Positions 1-5,903 of a DNA stretch of 6,230 nucleotides are shown one piece after another. Both the position numbers and the translations under genes were made by a program. This DNA comes from Oscillospiraceae bacterium (GTDB lineage: Bacteria; Bacillota; Clostridia; Oscillospirales; Ruminococcaceae). The notes beneath the pieces were generated by a model, which saw only the letters and a program-made list of their open reading frames with translations, was not told where the DNA came from and did no database searches. How positions within the stretch are numbered: position 1 is the stretch's first letter; each line of letters begins with the position of its first letter. Location: positions 1 through 6,230 of the forward strand of contig JAHHTS010000119.1 of the NCBI GenBank assembly GCA_020024475.1. The letters run 5' to 3'.

Positions 1-12
1 TATGGATTTTTG

Positions 13-41
13 TTGATTTTTATAATTAAATATCATATTAT
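13..41 (+). promoter_or_regulatory. Candidate sigma-A promoter of the araC-lipoprotein-rlmD operon
   Basis: TTGATT at 13-18 and TATTAT at 36-41 are separated by 17 bases, the ideal sigma-70/sigma-A spacing, about 29 bases before the chosen start codon at 70. The surroundings are extremely AT-rich, so chance matches are likely. No operator or terminator is visible in the short upstream stretch. Confidence 0.35.
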
Positions 42-58
42 ATATATAAGTGAGAAAC

Positions 59-63
59 GGAGG
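59..63 (+). promoter_or_regulatory. Ribosome binding site that decides the AraC regulator start
   Basis: GGAGG lies six bases before the ATG at 70. The in-frame ATG at 10 has no such site, would overlap the candidate promoter, and would add 20 residues encoded by AT-rich leader. Confidence 0.8.
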
Positions 64-69
64 TATAAA

Positions 70-912
70 ATGACTAATCCTTACAAACAATCTTATAAAC
101 AAAATCTTATTGATAATGTAAGTCTTGCTATATTTAATTGCGGATTACAAAGTTGCACTCCTGAACATTCATGGGGGCCTGGTGTTCGTGACCATTTTTT
201 AATTCATTTTGTTGTTTCCGGAAAAGGTAGATATATTTGTGATGGTAAATCTTATGAACTAAAAGCTGGAGATTTGTTCCTAATAAAGCCTTCTCAAATT
301 GTATCTTATATAGCTGATGAGAATGAACCTTGGGAATATTATTGGGTGGGATTCAATGGTACTTATGCTCAAAAAATAGTTTCTGTCCTACCTTTTAAAG
401 AAAACTGCCCAACCTATTCTCCAAAAGATTATGAAACTTGTAAAGAGTATCTTTATCAAATTTATGAACATAGTGGAAACTCAATAAAAAATTCTGCTGC
501 AATGCTTGGATACCTTTACCTTTTTCTCGCAAAACTAATTGAAGAAAGTAGTCTTATTTTTCCTACTCCTTCTGTTACACAATCAAATTATGTTATCGAA
601 GCAATAAAATATATACAATTTAACTATTCAACCGATATCAGCGTTGATGATATTGCAAATGCTGTTGGGATAAGTCGTAGCCATTTATATAGAGTTTTTG
701 TCTCTAATCTCAATCAAAGTCCAATAGATTATCTAACTGAATATAGAATAAACGAAGCCTGCAATCTTATTAAAAACACAAATTTGTCAATCGCACAAAT
801 AGCTGTTTCCGTTGGTTTCTTTGACCAATTCTATTTTTCAAGAGTATTTAAAAAAATAAAAAAAATTCCGCCAAGTAAATATATTCAGAGTATCGAAAAA
901 CAAGGTGAATAA
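70..912 (+). CDS. AraC-family transcriptional regulator, cupin plus double helix-turn-helix
   Basis: This is a 280-residue cytoplasmic DNA-binding regulator of the AraC/XylS family, of the MsmR-like sugar-responsive type. The N-terminal half is an AraC-type cupin sensor: a GKGRYICDG turn near residues 51-59, AGDLFLIKP near 66-74, and the WEYYWVGFNG segment at 88-97 often seen in Firmicutes members. The C-terminal 100 residues hold two helix-turn-helix units, one around 191-210 (DIANAVGISRSHLYRVF) and one around 240-261 ending in the family signature GFFDQFYFSRVFKK. The length is normal for the family. The start at 70 is set by its GGAGG site. Its TAA overlaps the next ATG by one base, so the downstream lipoprotein is probably translationally coupled. 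I infer control of carbohydrate genes, but no sugar gene other than the lipoprotein is in the window, so the target and ligand are unknown. Confidence 0.93.
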   Translation: MTNPYKQSYKQNLIDNVSLAIFNCGLQSCTPEHSWGPGVRDHFLIHFVVSGKGRYICDGKSYELKAGDLFLIKPSQIVSYIADENEPWEYYWVGFNGTYAQKIVSVLPFKENCPTYSPKDYETCKEYLYQIYEHSGNSIKNSAAMLGYLYLFLAKLIEESSLIFPTPSVTQSNYVIEAIKYIQFNYSTDISVDDIANAVGISRSHLYRVFVSNLNQSPIDYLTEYRINEACNLIKNTNLSIAQIAVSVGFFDQFYFSRVFKKIKKIPPSKYIQSIEKQGE

Positions 913-1820
913 TGAGATATTTGAAATTTTTGATTCCATTTCTTTTTTTGTTAATATTTTTCACGGGTTGTAACAAAGAAGAAGTAATAAAATACAACCT
1001 AAATATTATTTCTCCTACATTCGAGGAGATTTATGAGCAGTATAGTTTGGAAGAAAATGAAACCAACAAATATGTTCTAAAATCGGCAAATGAATATTCC
1101 ACAATTCTTTCAAATGAAATATTATCATCTCTTGAAAGTTTGACAATATGCGATGACGATATTTCTGAAGAAAATGTACAAGAAATAATAAATTTATGTA
1201 AAAGTAAAAATATCTCTGTTTTTTTTATGATGAATGATATAAATAAAGATATTTTAAACACATATGATAAAGCTTTTTGTATAAGTGCTAATTATACATA
1301 TATTGGAGAGGCTTTTGCTGGCTATATAAAAAATATCTGGCAGAACGAAATAAAAGACCGAGATGATAATAAAATTTTTACTTTTTCTGTTATTAAGCCT
1401 GAAAAATTGAGTATTGTGCAACAAACTTTTTATGAAAGTTTATTAAAAAATATCGAACTTTTAGGCATTCCTCTTCAACAACTTGATGAAATCTTCCTGT
1501 CCAATGGAGACATCATAAATTATTGTGAAGAGAATAAAAAATTAAATGAAGCCTTTTTTATTCTCGATAGTTCATCTCTAATCCTTTTTCCTAATAACTA
1601 TACACCATATAGTGATGGAATTGAAATATTAGGAATGGATTTTGCTAGTCATAACAATTATTCTGAATTTCCTTACATAAAAATTTGTCTTATAAACTAT
1701 AAAGATTATTTTGAAACTAGAAATATTGTTTTAAAAAACATACAGAATAAAATTTATCCATTTGAAAATTTAGAATTTGATGTTATCGACAAAACCATAT
1801 ACATTAAACCAATAATCTAA
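912..1820 (+). CDS. Lipoprotein, degenerate MglB-like periplasmic-binding-protein fold
   Basis: This 302-residue protein has a lipoprotein signal: MRYLK, a hydrophobic run, then FFTGC with lipidated Cys20. It should be anchored outside the membrane. By eye the mature part follows the galactose/glucose-binding protein MglB: the segment at 98-125 (KNISVFFMMN then TYDKAFCIS) matches MglB's QNVPVVFFNKEP then SYDKAYYVG. YIGEAFAGYIKNIW (130-143), a helix ending LLGI (183-186) and ILGMD (239-243) match later elements. Sugar-contact positions look replaced: MglB Asn91 aligns with Met, the His-x-Asp-x3-Arg loop is gone, and Asn211 and Asn256 are not kept. Only the Asp of LGMD appears retained. Its mature part is slightly shorter than MglB. 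An AAGGTG site at 902-907 lies inside the end of the AraC gene. It may sense or scaffold rather than deliver sugar, or bind a different ligand. No permease or ATPase is nearby. Confidence 0.8.
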   Translation: MRYLKFLIPFLFLLIFFTGCNKEEVIKYNLNIISPTFEEIYEQYSLEENETNKYVLKSANEYSTILSNEILSSLESLTICDDDISEENVQEIINLCKSKNISVFFMMNDINKDILNTYDKAFCISANYTYIGEAFAGYIKNIWQNEIKDRDDNKIFTFSVIKPEKLSIVQQTFYESLLKNIELLGIPLQQLDEIFLSNGDIINYCEENKKLNEAFFILDSSSLILFPNNYTPYSDGIEILGMDFASHNNYSEFPYIKICLINYKDYFETRNIVLKNIQNKIYPFENLEFDVIDKTIYIKPII

Positions 1821-1829
1821 GGGAAAAAT

Positions 1830-3224
1830 ATGTTAAAAAAGAATGATATAATAAAATCAAGAATTGTGGACTACTCTAGCGATGGCAATGGTGTTGCAAA
1901 ATATGAAAATATAGTTATTTTTGTTCCTTTTACTGCAATAGGTGATTTGTGTGAAATAAAAATAACTAAAGTATTATCTGGATACTGTTTTGGCAGATGC
2001 GAAAAAATAATAAATGAATCAATAGATAGAATTACTCCTACCTGTCCTATAAGTCGTGTTTGTGGTGGATGTGATTTTCAACATATTAGTTATGAAGCTG
2101 AAAAAAAAGCCAAGTATAATTTTGTCAAATCCGTTTTTGAACGAATAGGAAAAATAGATTGTGTTATAAATCCAACTATGTCTTGTAATGAATATGAAAG
2201 ATATAGAAACAAGGCTCAATTTCCTGTAAGAAGTGATGAAAACGGAAAAGCCATAACAGGATTTTATGCTAAAAGAAGCCATAGAATTGTTCCTTGTGAA
2301 GATTGTTCATTACAACCAGTAATTTTAAATAATATTGCGCAATATACAGTATCACTTATGAACAAATTAAAAATTCCTGCTTATAATGAAGAAAAACAAT
2401 CAGGAATTATAAGACATATATATCTACGTAAAGGTTTTGAAACAAACCAAATAATGCTTTGTCTTGTATGTACAAAATCAAATTTTCCGAATCGTGATGA
2501 ACTTTGCCATCTAATCAAAGAAAAATTTAATGAAATAACAACAATAGTTATAAATGTAAATAATAAAAATACAAATGTTATTTTAGGCGATAAAAATGTA
2601 GTACTTATTGGAGATGGAAAGATTACAGATATTCTTTGTGGTGTAGAAATCGAAATAAGTCCACACTCATTTTATCAAGTGAATCACGATGGTGCAGATC
2701 GTTTATATAATATAGCAAAGCAGTCGTTAAATTTGTCAAAGAATGATATTTTACTTGATATGTACTGTGGTACCGGTTCAATAGGTTTATCTATGGCCGA
2801 TGCAATTAAGGAATTAGTAGGTGTAGAAATAGTCCCACAAGCAATAAAAAATGCAAAAATCAATTCAAAAAAAATGGGACTAAGCAATACTAGATTCATA
2901 TGTGCTGATGCTAAAGAGGCTGCTGAAATGTTGCTACAAGAAAACTTCTTACCTACTGCTGTCATTGTTGATCCGCCTAGAAAAGGTTGCGATAAGGATA
3001 CGCTTAATGCCATTATAAGCATGAATGTTCCTAAAATATCAATGATAAGCTGTAATCCTTCAACAGCTGCTAGAGACTGTAAATTTTTAGTTGAAAACGG
3101 TTATAAAGTTGAATTCGTACAACCTTTTGATATGTTTCCTAGAACAAAACATGTAGAGACGGTGATTCTTTTATCCCAACAAAAACCGGATAATGTAATA
3201 GGGCTCGACCTTAATTTGGACTAA
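1830..3224 (+). CDS. rlmD: 23S rRNA (uracil-5-)-methyltransferase, RlmD/RlmCD type
   Basis: This 464-residue enzyme uses S-adenosylmethionine to make 5-methyluridine in 23S rRNA (U1939 in E. coli RlmD; Gram-positive RlmCD also does U747). Visible are an N-terminal TRAM-like region (about 1-60), an iron-sulphur set Cys72-x5-Cys78-x2-Cys81 with Cys159 as likely fourth ligand, and FYQVN at 281-285. It also has the SAM loop LDMYCGTGSIGL (309-320), a GVE motif at 331-333, VDPPRKG (380-386), the catalytic loop SCNPSTAARD with nucleophile Cys408, and HVET (441-444) carrying the general base. All key residues are present, so the core should be active. AAGGGA at 1819-1824 precedes the ATG, nine bases after the lipoprotein stop, suggesting cotranscription. 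The frame continues beyond the TAA as a conserved-looking tail (see 3225-3461). Choice between RlmD and RlmCD is not possible by eye. Confidence 0.93.
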   Translation: MLKKNDIIKSRIVDYSSDGNGVAKYENIVIFVPFTAIGDLCEIKITKVLSGYCFGRCEKIINESIDRITPTCPISRVCGGCDFQHISYEAEKKAKYNFVKSVFERIGKIDCVINPTMSCNEYERYRNKAQFPVRSDENGKAITGFYAKRSHRIVPCEDCSLQPVILNNIAQYTVSLMNKLKIPAYNEEKQSGIIRHIYLRKGFETNQIMLCLVCTKSNFPNRDELCHLIKEKFNEITTIVINVNNKNTNVILGDKNVVLIGDGKITDILCGVEIEISPHSFYQVNHDGADRLYNIAKQSLNLSKNDILLDMYCGTGSIGLSMADAIKELVGVEIVPQAIKNAKINSKKMGLSNTRFICADAKEAAEMLLQENFLPTAVIVDPPRKGCDKDTLNAIISMNVPKISMISCNPSTAARDCKFLVENGYKVEFVQPFDMFPRTKHVETVILLSQQKPDNVIGLDLNLD

Positions 3225-3461
3225 CTGGATATTACATCTGCGGAATCAAAATCAACTTATTAGGAAATCAAGAATTATGTGCTGAAAGAATTTGGCTTAA
3301 AGGTATCAACATTATATATTTCCCAAATCAAGAGGAAATGTGGCATTTACCTAAGAGAGCATTACAATATCTCTTAGAAAGAAAATCATAAAGTGCCACA
3401 GTGTCCGAAAGAAAATGAAGATGCTATCCGCGCTGCTATTGAACATTTTGCAATGATCTAA
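3225..3461 (+). pseudogene. In-frame C-terminal tail of rlmD, cut off by in-frame stops
   Basis: After the rlmD TAA (3222-3224) the same frame runs 78 more codons to TAA at 3459-3461, with extra stops only at TAG 3261-3263 and TAG 3375-3377. Translated around the stops it gives LDITSAESKSTY, then EIKNYVLKEFGLKVSTLYI, SQIKRKCGIYLREHYNIS, then KENHKVPQCPKENEDAIRAA and IEHFAMI. I recall a similar tail of about 80 residues on RlmD homologues of many Clostridia and next to integrated elements; I could not check this. There is no frameshift in the tail. The three internal stops can each come from one first-base change to T (GAA to TAA, GAG to TAG, AAG to TAG). Most likely it is a decaying extension or the remnant of an element's tail domain. 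The core enzyme is complete without it. Confidence 0.65.
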
Positions 3462-3471
3462 AGGTCATTGC
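3450..3471 (+). repeat. Inverted repeat (hairpin) between the rlmD tail and tnpV
   Basis: GCAATGATC at 3450-3458 pairs with GGTCATTGC at 3463-3471 (nine pairs, one T-G wobble) around the loop TAAA, which contains the last stop of the tail. No T run follows, so a classical terminator is doubtful. It could be a weak terminator, a translation-control hairpin before the tnpV ribosome site, or part of a recombination site. Confidence 0.45.
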
Positions 3472-3493
3472 TGATTTCAAGGAGGAGCAGCAT

Positions 3494-3862
3494 ATGAAGA
3501 CGATTTTTAAAGAATTAGGCGGCGCATACGCTTTAGGCGAAGGCGAAATGTATTATCCGGATTGATTTGGAAATTTCTAAAGACGAAGAACCTCGATACG
3601 TGAAGTATGGTCGAATGCATCTGAATTACATAAAAGAGCATCGACATTGGCTTTATACGGAACTTTTGTTCGATTGAAAACTGGTATCTTATCTGAATAA
3701 TTTTGATGATGCGGCTCATCAGAGAATAAAATTGTTAATCCAACAAATTCAGGAGCAGCAAAGTGTAAACGAGGAATTAAAGGCTCGTGATAAGATGTGC
3801 TGGTAGGTGTTTCTAATAATATCCGCAATGCTGCGGAGAAAGTTGTACTATGTGAACTTCTA
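3494..3862 (+). pseudogene. tnpV: tnpV-like transposon-encoded gene, broken
   Basis: An excellent AAGGAGG site (3479-3485) precedes ATG 3494. The start MKTIFKELGGAY with MYYPD resembles the opening of TnpV, a small protein of Tn4451-type and related clostridial elements. An extra base near 3557-3562 moves reading to another frame, where EEPRYVKYGRMHLNYIKEHR, WLYTELLFD, a TGA at 3675-3677, KLVSYLNNFD and a helical QQIQEQQSVNEELKARDKM continue. A missing base at about 3803-3804 returns to the first frame for VGVSNNIRNAAEKVVLCELL, matching the family's NNIRN-type C-terminus. The TGA stands where relatives usually have Gly (GGA to TGA). With one insertion, one compensating deletion and one nonsense codon this is a relic of about 120 codons. 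Family assignment is from memory of TnpV sequences. It marks a mobile-element remnant directly behind rlmD. Confidence 0.7.
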
Positions 3863-4348
3863 GTTGAGGCTGCTTCTTGGTTTGATGAATTTGGGGCTTT
3901 TTGCTTATCAACTTTTCACCGCCCTGTTGATACACTTGCAAACGCAAGTAGGCTTTGGTCGAGTTGTATGTTGGTGCTCTACCTAATTTCAATGACTACG
4001 GAGCCGATTGCTTATTTTCGTTGGTACAAGAAAGCTAAACGAACAGTGCTTGAAGAAGATTGTCTTTATCTTCCTAAAGATACTTGCTTGGCAAAAAATT
4101 TTCTGTTTGTTTTGCTCATGACTGTATTAGTGTGTATGCTATTATCTATTCCCAGTGCTGGTGCTACTCAAGGTTTGATATTTGGAATACTGTACATGAC
4201 TGCTTTGCTTGTCATCGTGCATACCATTATGCGTTATCTTAAGCAAAGAAAGGTGTCAGCAAAAGTCAATTTTTCAGTAACGATGGTAGTAAGTATTGCC
4301 TGTGCTTTAGTCGGTGTATTGACATTTGGAATTATCAAAAGTACATGA
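3863..4348 (+). CDS. Multi-pass membrane protein of unknown function, probably 5'-truncated
   Basis: The open frame starts inside the tnpV tail (GTG 3797) and continues without a stop to TGA 4346-4348. The part after tnpV has about 161 codons. The first in-frame ATG with a sensible protein is 3968, giving 126 residues, but no ribosome binding site stands before it, so the true 5' end may be lost in a fusion with tnpV. Counting from 3968, hydrophobic helices lie near residues 1-17 (partial), 44-62, 68-90 and 101-123, with a charged loop WYKKAKRTVLEEDC after the first and KQRK between the last two. It is therefore a three- or four-span inner-membrane protein. I recognise no family. Its stop overlaps the start of the next, dead, gene (ATGA), the mark of a former operon. 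It may be intact, truncated or a decaying relic. Confidence 0.5.
   Translation, partial: VEAASWFDEFGAFCLSTFHRPVDTLANASRLWSSCMLVLYLISMTTEPIAYFRWYKKAKRTVLEEDCLYLPKDTCLAKNFLFVLLMTVLVCMLLSIPSAGATQGLIFGILYMTALLVIVHTIMRYLKQRKVSAKVNFSVTMVVSIACALVGVLTFGIIKST
3934..3949. repeat. Short perfect inverted repeat
   Basis: ACTTGC (3934-3939) and GCAAGT (3944-3949) flank the loop AAAC. It lies in the stretch between the tnpV tail and the membrane-protein region that matches neither clearly. Function unknown; six-pair dyads also arise by chance. Confidence 0.3.
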
Positions 4349-4554
4349 AAAAGTGGTTCAGTACATTTTAATCTTGAATTGGAAATAACCAAGGCGAAAT
4401 AGCTATGGAACTCATGGATGCCAGAAAACAGTGTATTTTGCAATTGAGTAACACACAGCCGAGTGCCGTTATTCACATTGATGCAAAAAAGAGATAATTT
4501 TTAATGTTCCGATTCAAATCGGCTTCTGGAAGTTATCTGCTTACTTGGGAATAA
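4345..4554 (+). pseudogene. Small gene coupled to the membrane protein, killed by in-frame stops
   Basis: ATG 4345 overlaps the stop of the membrane-protein gene (ATGA). The frame reads MKKWFSTF, stops at TAA 4369 and TGA 4375, continues IGNNQGEIAMELMDARKQ, CILQLSNTQPSAVIHIDAKK and R, stops at TAA 4495-4497, then FLMFRFKSASGSYLLTWE and a final TAA 4552-4554. The same frame is kept from start to end, and the pieces around the stop at 4495 read like one protein. A one-base insertion near 4366-4369 could alternatively explain the first stops, since the next frame gives FNLELEITKAK. The middle piece alone would be a 30-residue ORF (4405-4497) without a clear ribosome site. I recognise no family. 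It looks like a decayed gene of about 70 codons, once translationally coupled to its neighbour. Confidence 0.5.
4509..4522. repeat. Short perfect inverted repeat
   Basis: CCGAT (4509-4513) and ATCGG (4518-4522) surround TCAA. No T run follows, and it sits inside the dead coding region, so it is probably not a terminator. Confidence 0.3.
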
Positions 4555-4556
4555 TG

Positions 4557-4564
4557 AGGAGGTG
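4557..4564 (+). promoter_or_regulatory. Strong ribosome binding site of the small membrane protein
   Basis: AGGAGGTG ends four bases before ATG 4569. It rules out the upstream in-frame ATGs at 4545 and 4554, which precede or overlap it. Confidence 0.8.
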
Positions 4565-4568
4565 CCCA

Positions 4569-4742
4569 ATGAATAAAAAAATTATTCGCATTATTTTGGC
4601 AATATTAAGTGCATTATTTCTACTGGGTAGCTTCCCAGTAAGAAGTGCATATGGAACAATGGCTTGCGATATTATGCGTATAATAGGTTTTATTTTCCTG
4701 GTTGCTTACTCTATTATCGGTATTAAAGGAAATAAGAAATAA
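4569..4742 (+). CDS. Small two-helix membrane protein, 57 residues
   Basis: MNKKIIRIILAIL opens a first hydrophobic helix (about residues 5-22), then a short polar turn (SFPVRSAYGTMACD). A second helix follows at about 36-52 (MRIIGFIFLVAYSIIG), with a basic tail IKGNKK. This suggests an inner-membrane hairpin with both ends on the cytoplasmic side. The ribosome site is strong and the frame is intact, so it is probably expressed. I do not recognise a family. Small membrane peptides of this design include uncharacterised DUF proteins and accessory peptides of mobile regions, but nothing here favours one. The preceding gene is dead and the next begins about 100 bases on, so it may be transcribed alone or with the downstream pair. 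A perfect seven-pair inverted repeat (4621-4627 with 4634-4640) lies inside the coding sequence. Confidence 0.65.
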   Translation: MNKKIIRIILAILSALFLLGSFPVRSAYGTMACDIMRIIGFIFLVAYSIIGIKGNKK

Positions 4743-4828
4743 TTTGTGAACTGATATTTCTTATATTACTAAAACTATATCTAATAATGGATGTAATAAA
4801 ATTATATCTGATTGGTGTTATCTGTGAG

Positions 4829-4836
4829 AAAGGTGG
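4829..4836 (+). promoter_or_regulatory. Ribosome binding site deciding the start of the Cys-rich protein
   Basis: AAAGGTGG lies eight bases before ATG 4845. It is inside the longer open frame starting at GTG 4812, which argues for ATG 4845 as the start. The intergenic stretch 4743-4828 is AT-rich and shows no promoter or terminator that I can defend. Confidence 0.6.
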
Positions 4837-4844
4837 TGTCCGAA

Positions 4845-5270
4845 ATGCTAAAACGAGACCTATGGGATTTTGAAGTTGAAATTAACGAAACTGAAACAGC
4901 TGAATGGTATTCTGTGAAAGGCACTTGGGGGTGCGAATGTGAACACTGTCGCAATTTCTTGGAGATAGCAAAACACAATGAGCTGCCAGAATCGATCCAT
5001 ACTATTCTGAAAGAACTCAATATTGAACCAGAAAAAGCTACCTATGTATGCGAAATTATGCCGAAAGATGGCGGTCACTTGTATCAATTCAGCTACCGCA
5101 TTGCCGGTCGCATACTGAATGAAGATACGGCTAAAAGCACGGTTACTGATTGGGGCGAAGCTCGATGTTGCCATGAGATATATCCCTATGGAGCGCCCGG
5201 TTTTCCAACACCACATTTTGATCTAGAATTTTGGGTAACACTTCCGTGGATGTTAGCGGAAAAGGAATAG
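4845..5270 (+). CDS. Conserved-looking cysteine-rich protein of unknown function, 141 residues
   Basis: This is a soluble protein without signal peptide or membrane helix. Near the N-terminus it has Trp21-Tyr22 and then CECEHCRNFL with Cys30, Cys32 and Cys35, a possible metal-binding knuckle. A short helical stretch follows (LPESIHTILKELNI, 47-60), then EKATYVCEI (Cys69), GGHLYQFSYRIAGRI (76-90), a Cys108-Cys109-His110 cluster, YPYGAPGFPTPHF (113-125) and LEFWVTLPW (127-135). I recall uncharacterised clostridial proteins with this same layout, but no named function. The cysteine and histidine clusters suggest a zinc site, not yet shown. It is followed 17 bases later by the DUF4275-type gene with its own ribosome site, so the two are likely cotranscribed. 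Such small soluble genes often fill toxin-immunity or accessory cassettes; that role is only a guess here. Confidence 0.7.
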   Translation: MLKRDLWDFEVEINETETAEWYSVKGTWGCECEHCRNFLEIAKHNELPESIHTILKELNIEPEKATYVCEIMPKDGGHLYQFSYRIAGRILNEDTAKSTVTDWGEARCCHEIYPYGAPGFPTPHFDLEFWVTLPWMLAEKE

Positions 5271-5273
5271 ACT

Positions 5274-5280
5274 GGAGGTG
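5274..5280 (+). promoter_or_regulatory. Ribosome binding site deciding the DUF4275 gene start
   Basis: GGAGGTG ends seven bases before ATG 5288. The longer open frame from ATG 5231 would overlap the previous gene by 40 bases and has no comparable site. Confidence 0.8.
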
Positions 5281-5287
5281 TAAATCA

Positions 5288-5890
5288 ATGGAAAGTATTA
5301 TATTTCGCATAATGAATTTAAAAGAGCTTCATCAGTTGGAAGAAGAAATAGAAAAAATTAGTGACGCACAGGAAAGAGAAACTCGAACCCAACTGATTGA
5401 ACAGATCGTGGAGAAAATTACTGATTATGATGTTCATGTCCGTGAATATGCGTATCAGCAATCGGTTCATGCACTGATTGAACGTGGAATCATACTCGAA
5501 TCCGCTACAAGAGAGCCTATTATTACAAAATGGGATTATCAGTTTGATCGTTTGGTTTCCGCAGAAGCAAAGAAAGCTGCGAAACATTACACCAATCAGT
5601 TTAGGTGGCACTTGTTCAGTTTTGAATTGCTCCCTGCTGTTCAAGGAGATCAAGCTCGCACAGCCTTTAATGAGATTGAAAAAGGAGAACTATACCTGTT
5701 CTTTGACTATGCGGATGAAACATATCATATCAAAAATGCGCACCTGCTTACTGCTGATGATGTAGAAGCATTGATGGAAAATAGTTCCTTAAATCATTCC
5801 GATATGTATTTCTATGATCCTTGGAATAAATGGACTTACATTAAACCTCACGAGAAATATTGTGGCCCTTATTTCTTCAAAGTTGAATGA
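5288..5890 (+). CDS. DUF4275-type protein with an N-terminal helical extension
   Basis: This is a 200-residue soluble protein. Residues 10-45 form a charged, probably coiled-coil helix (LKELHQLEEEIEKI), followed by a second helical part to about 70 (VREYAYQQSVHALIERGIIL). From about 80 on it shows what I recall as the DUF4275 pattern: an FRWHLFSFE core (105-113), QARTAFNEI (122-130), LYLFFDYADE (135-144), IKNAHLLTADDVE (148-160) and the end KWTYIKPHEKYCGPYF (181-196). DUF4275 has no established function that I know. The extra N-terminal 75 residues may be a separate small domain. Its ribosome site is strong, and it lies between the Cys-rich gene and a truncated 39-residue ORF that starts 13 bases after its stop, so all three look like one accessory transcription unit. 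An immunity-type role is possible but unproven. Confidence 0.72.
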   Translation: MESIIFRIMNLKELHQLEEEIEKISDAQERETRTQLIEQIVEKITDYDVHVREYAYQQSVHALIERGIILESATREPIITKWDYQFDRLVSAEAKKAAKHYTNQFRWHLFSFELLPAVQGDQARTAFNEIEKGELYLFFDYADETYHIKNAHLLTADDVEALMENSSLNHSDMYFYDPWNKWTYIKPHEKYCGPYFFKVE

Positions 5891-5903
5891 TAAGGACGGT
5901 GAA

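Noticed and set aside
10..69. ATG at 10 as start of the AraC regulator
   Set aside because: No ribosome site, and it overlaps the candidate promoter. ATG 70 has a perfect GGAGG at the right distance.
2684..3022. 112-residue minus-strand open frame inside rlmD
   Set aside because: It lies wholly inside a conserved enzyme gene, has no ribosome site and encodes no recognisable protein; a shadow of the coding strand.
3222..3461. Reassigned stop codons explaining the rlmD tail
   Set aside because: TAA, TAG and TGA all end intact genes in the window, and TAA, TAG and TGA all occur as interruptions, so a single reassignment cannot explain it. The tnpV relic also has real frameshifts.
4621..4640. 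Perfect seven-pair inverted repeat as a terminator
   Set aside because: It lies inside the coding sequence of the intact small membrane protein and is not followed by a T run.
4743..4828. Promoter before the Cys-rich gene
   Set aside because: Several AT-rich hexamers look like a -10 box, but none has a -35 partner at 16-18 bases.
4860..5216. 118-residue minus-strand open frame opposite the Cys-rich gene
   Set aside because: The + strand frame has the ribosome site and a family-like pattern; the antisense frame shows neither.
5478..5765. 95-residue + strand open frame inside the DUF4275 gene
   Set aside because: Out of frame within a better supported gene, with no ribosome site.
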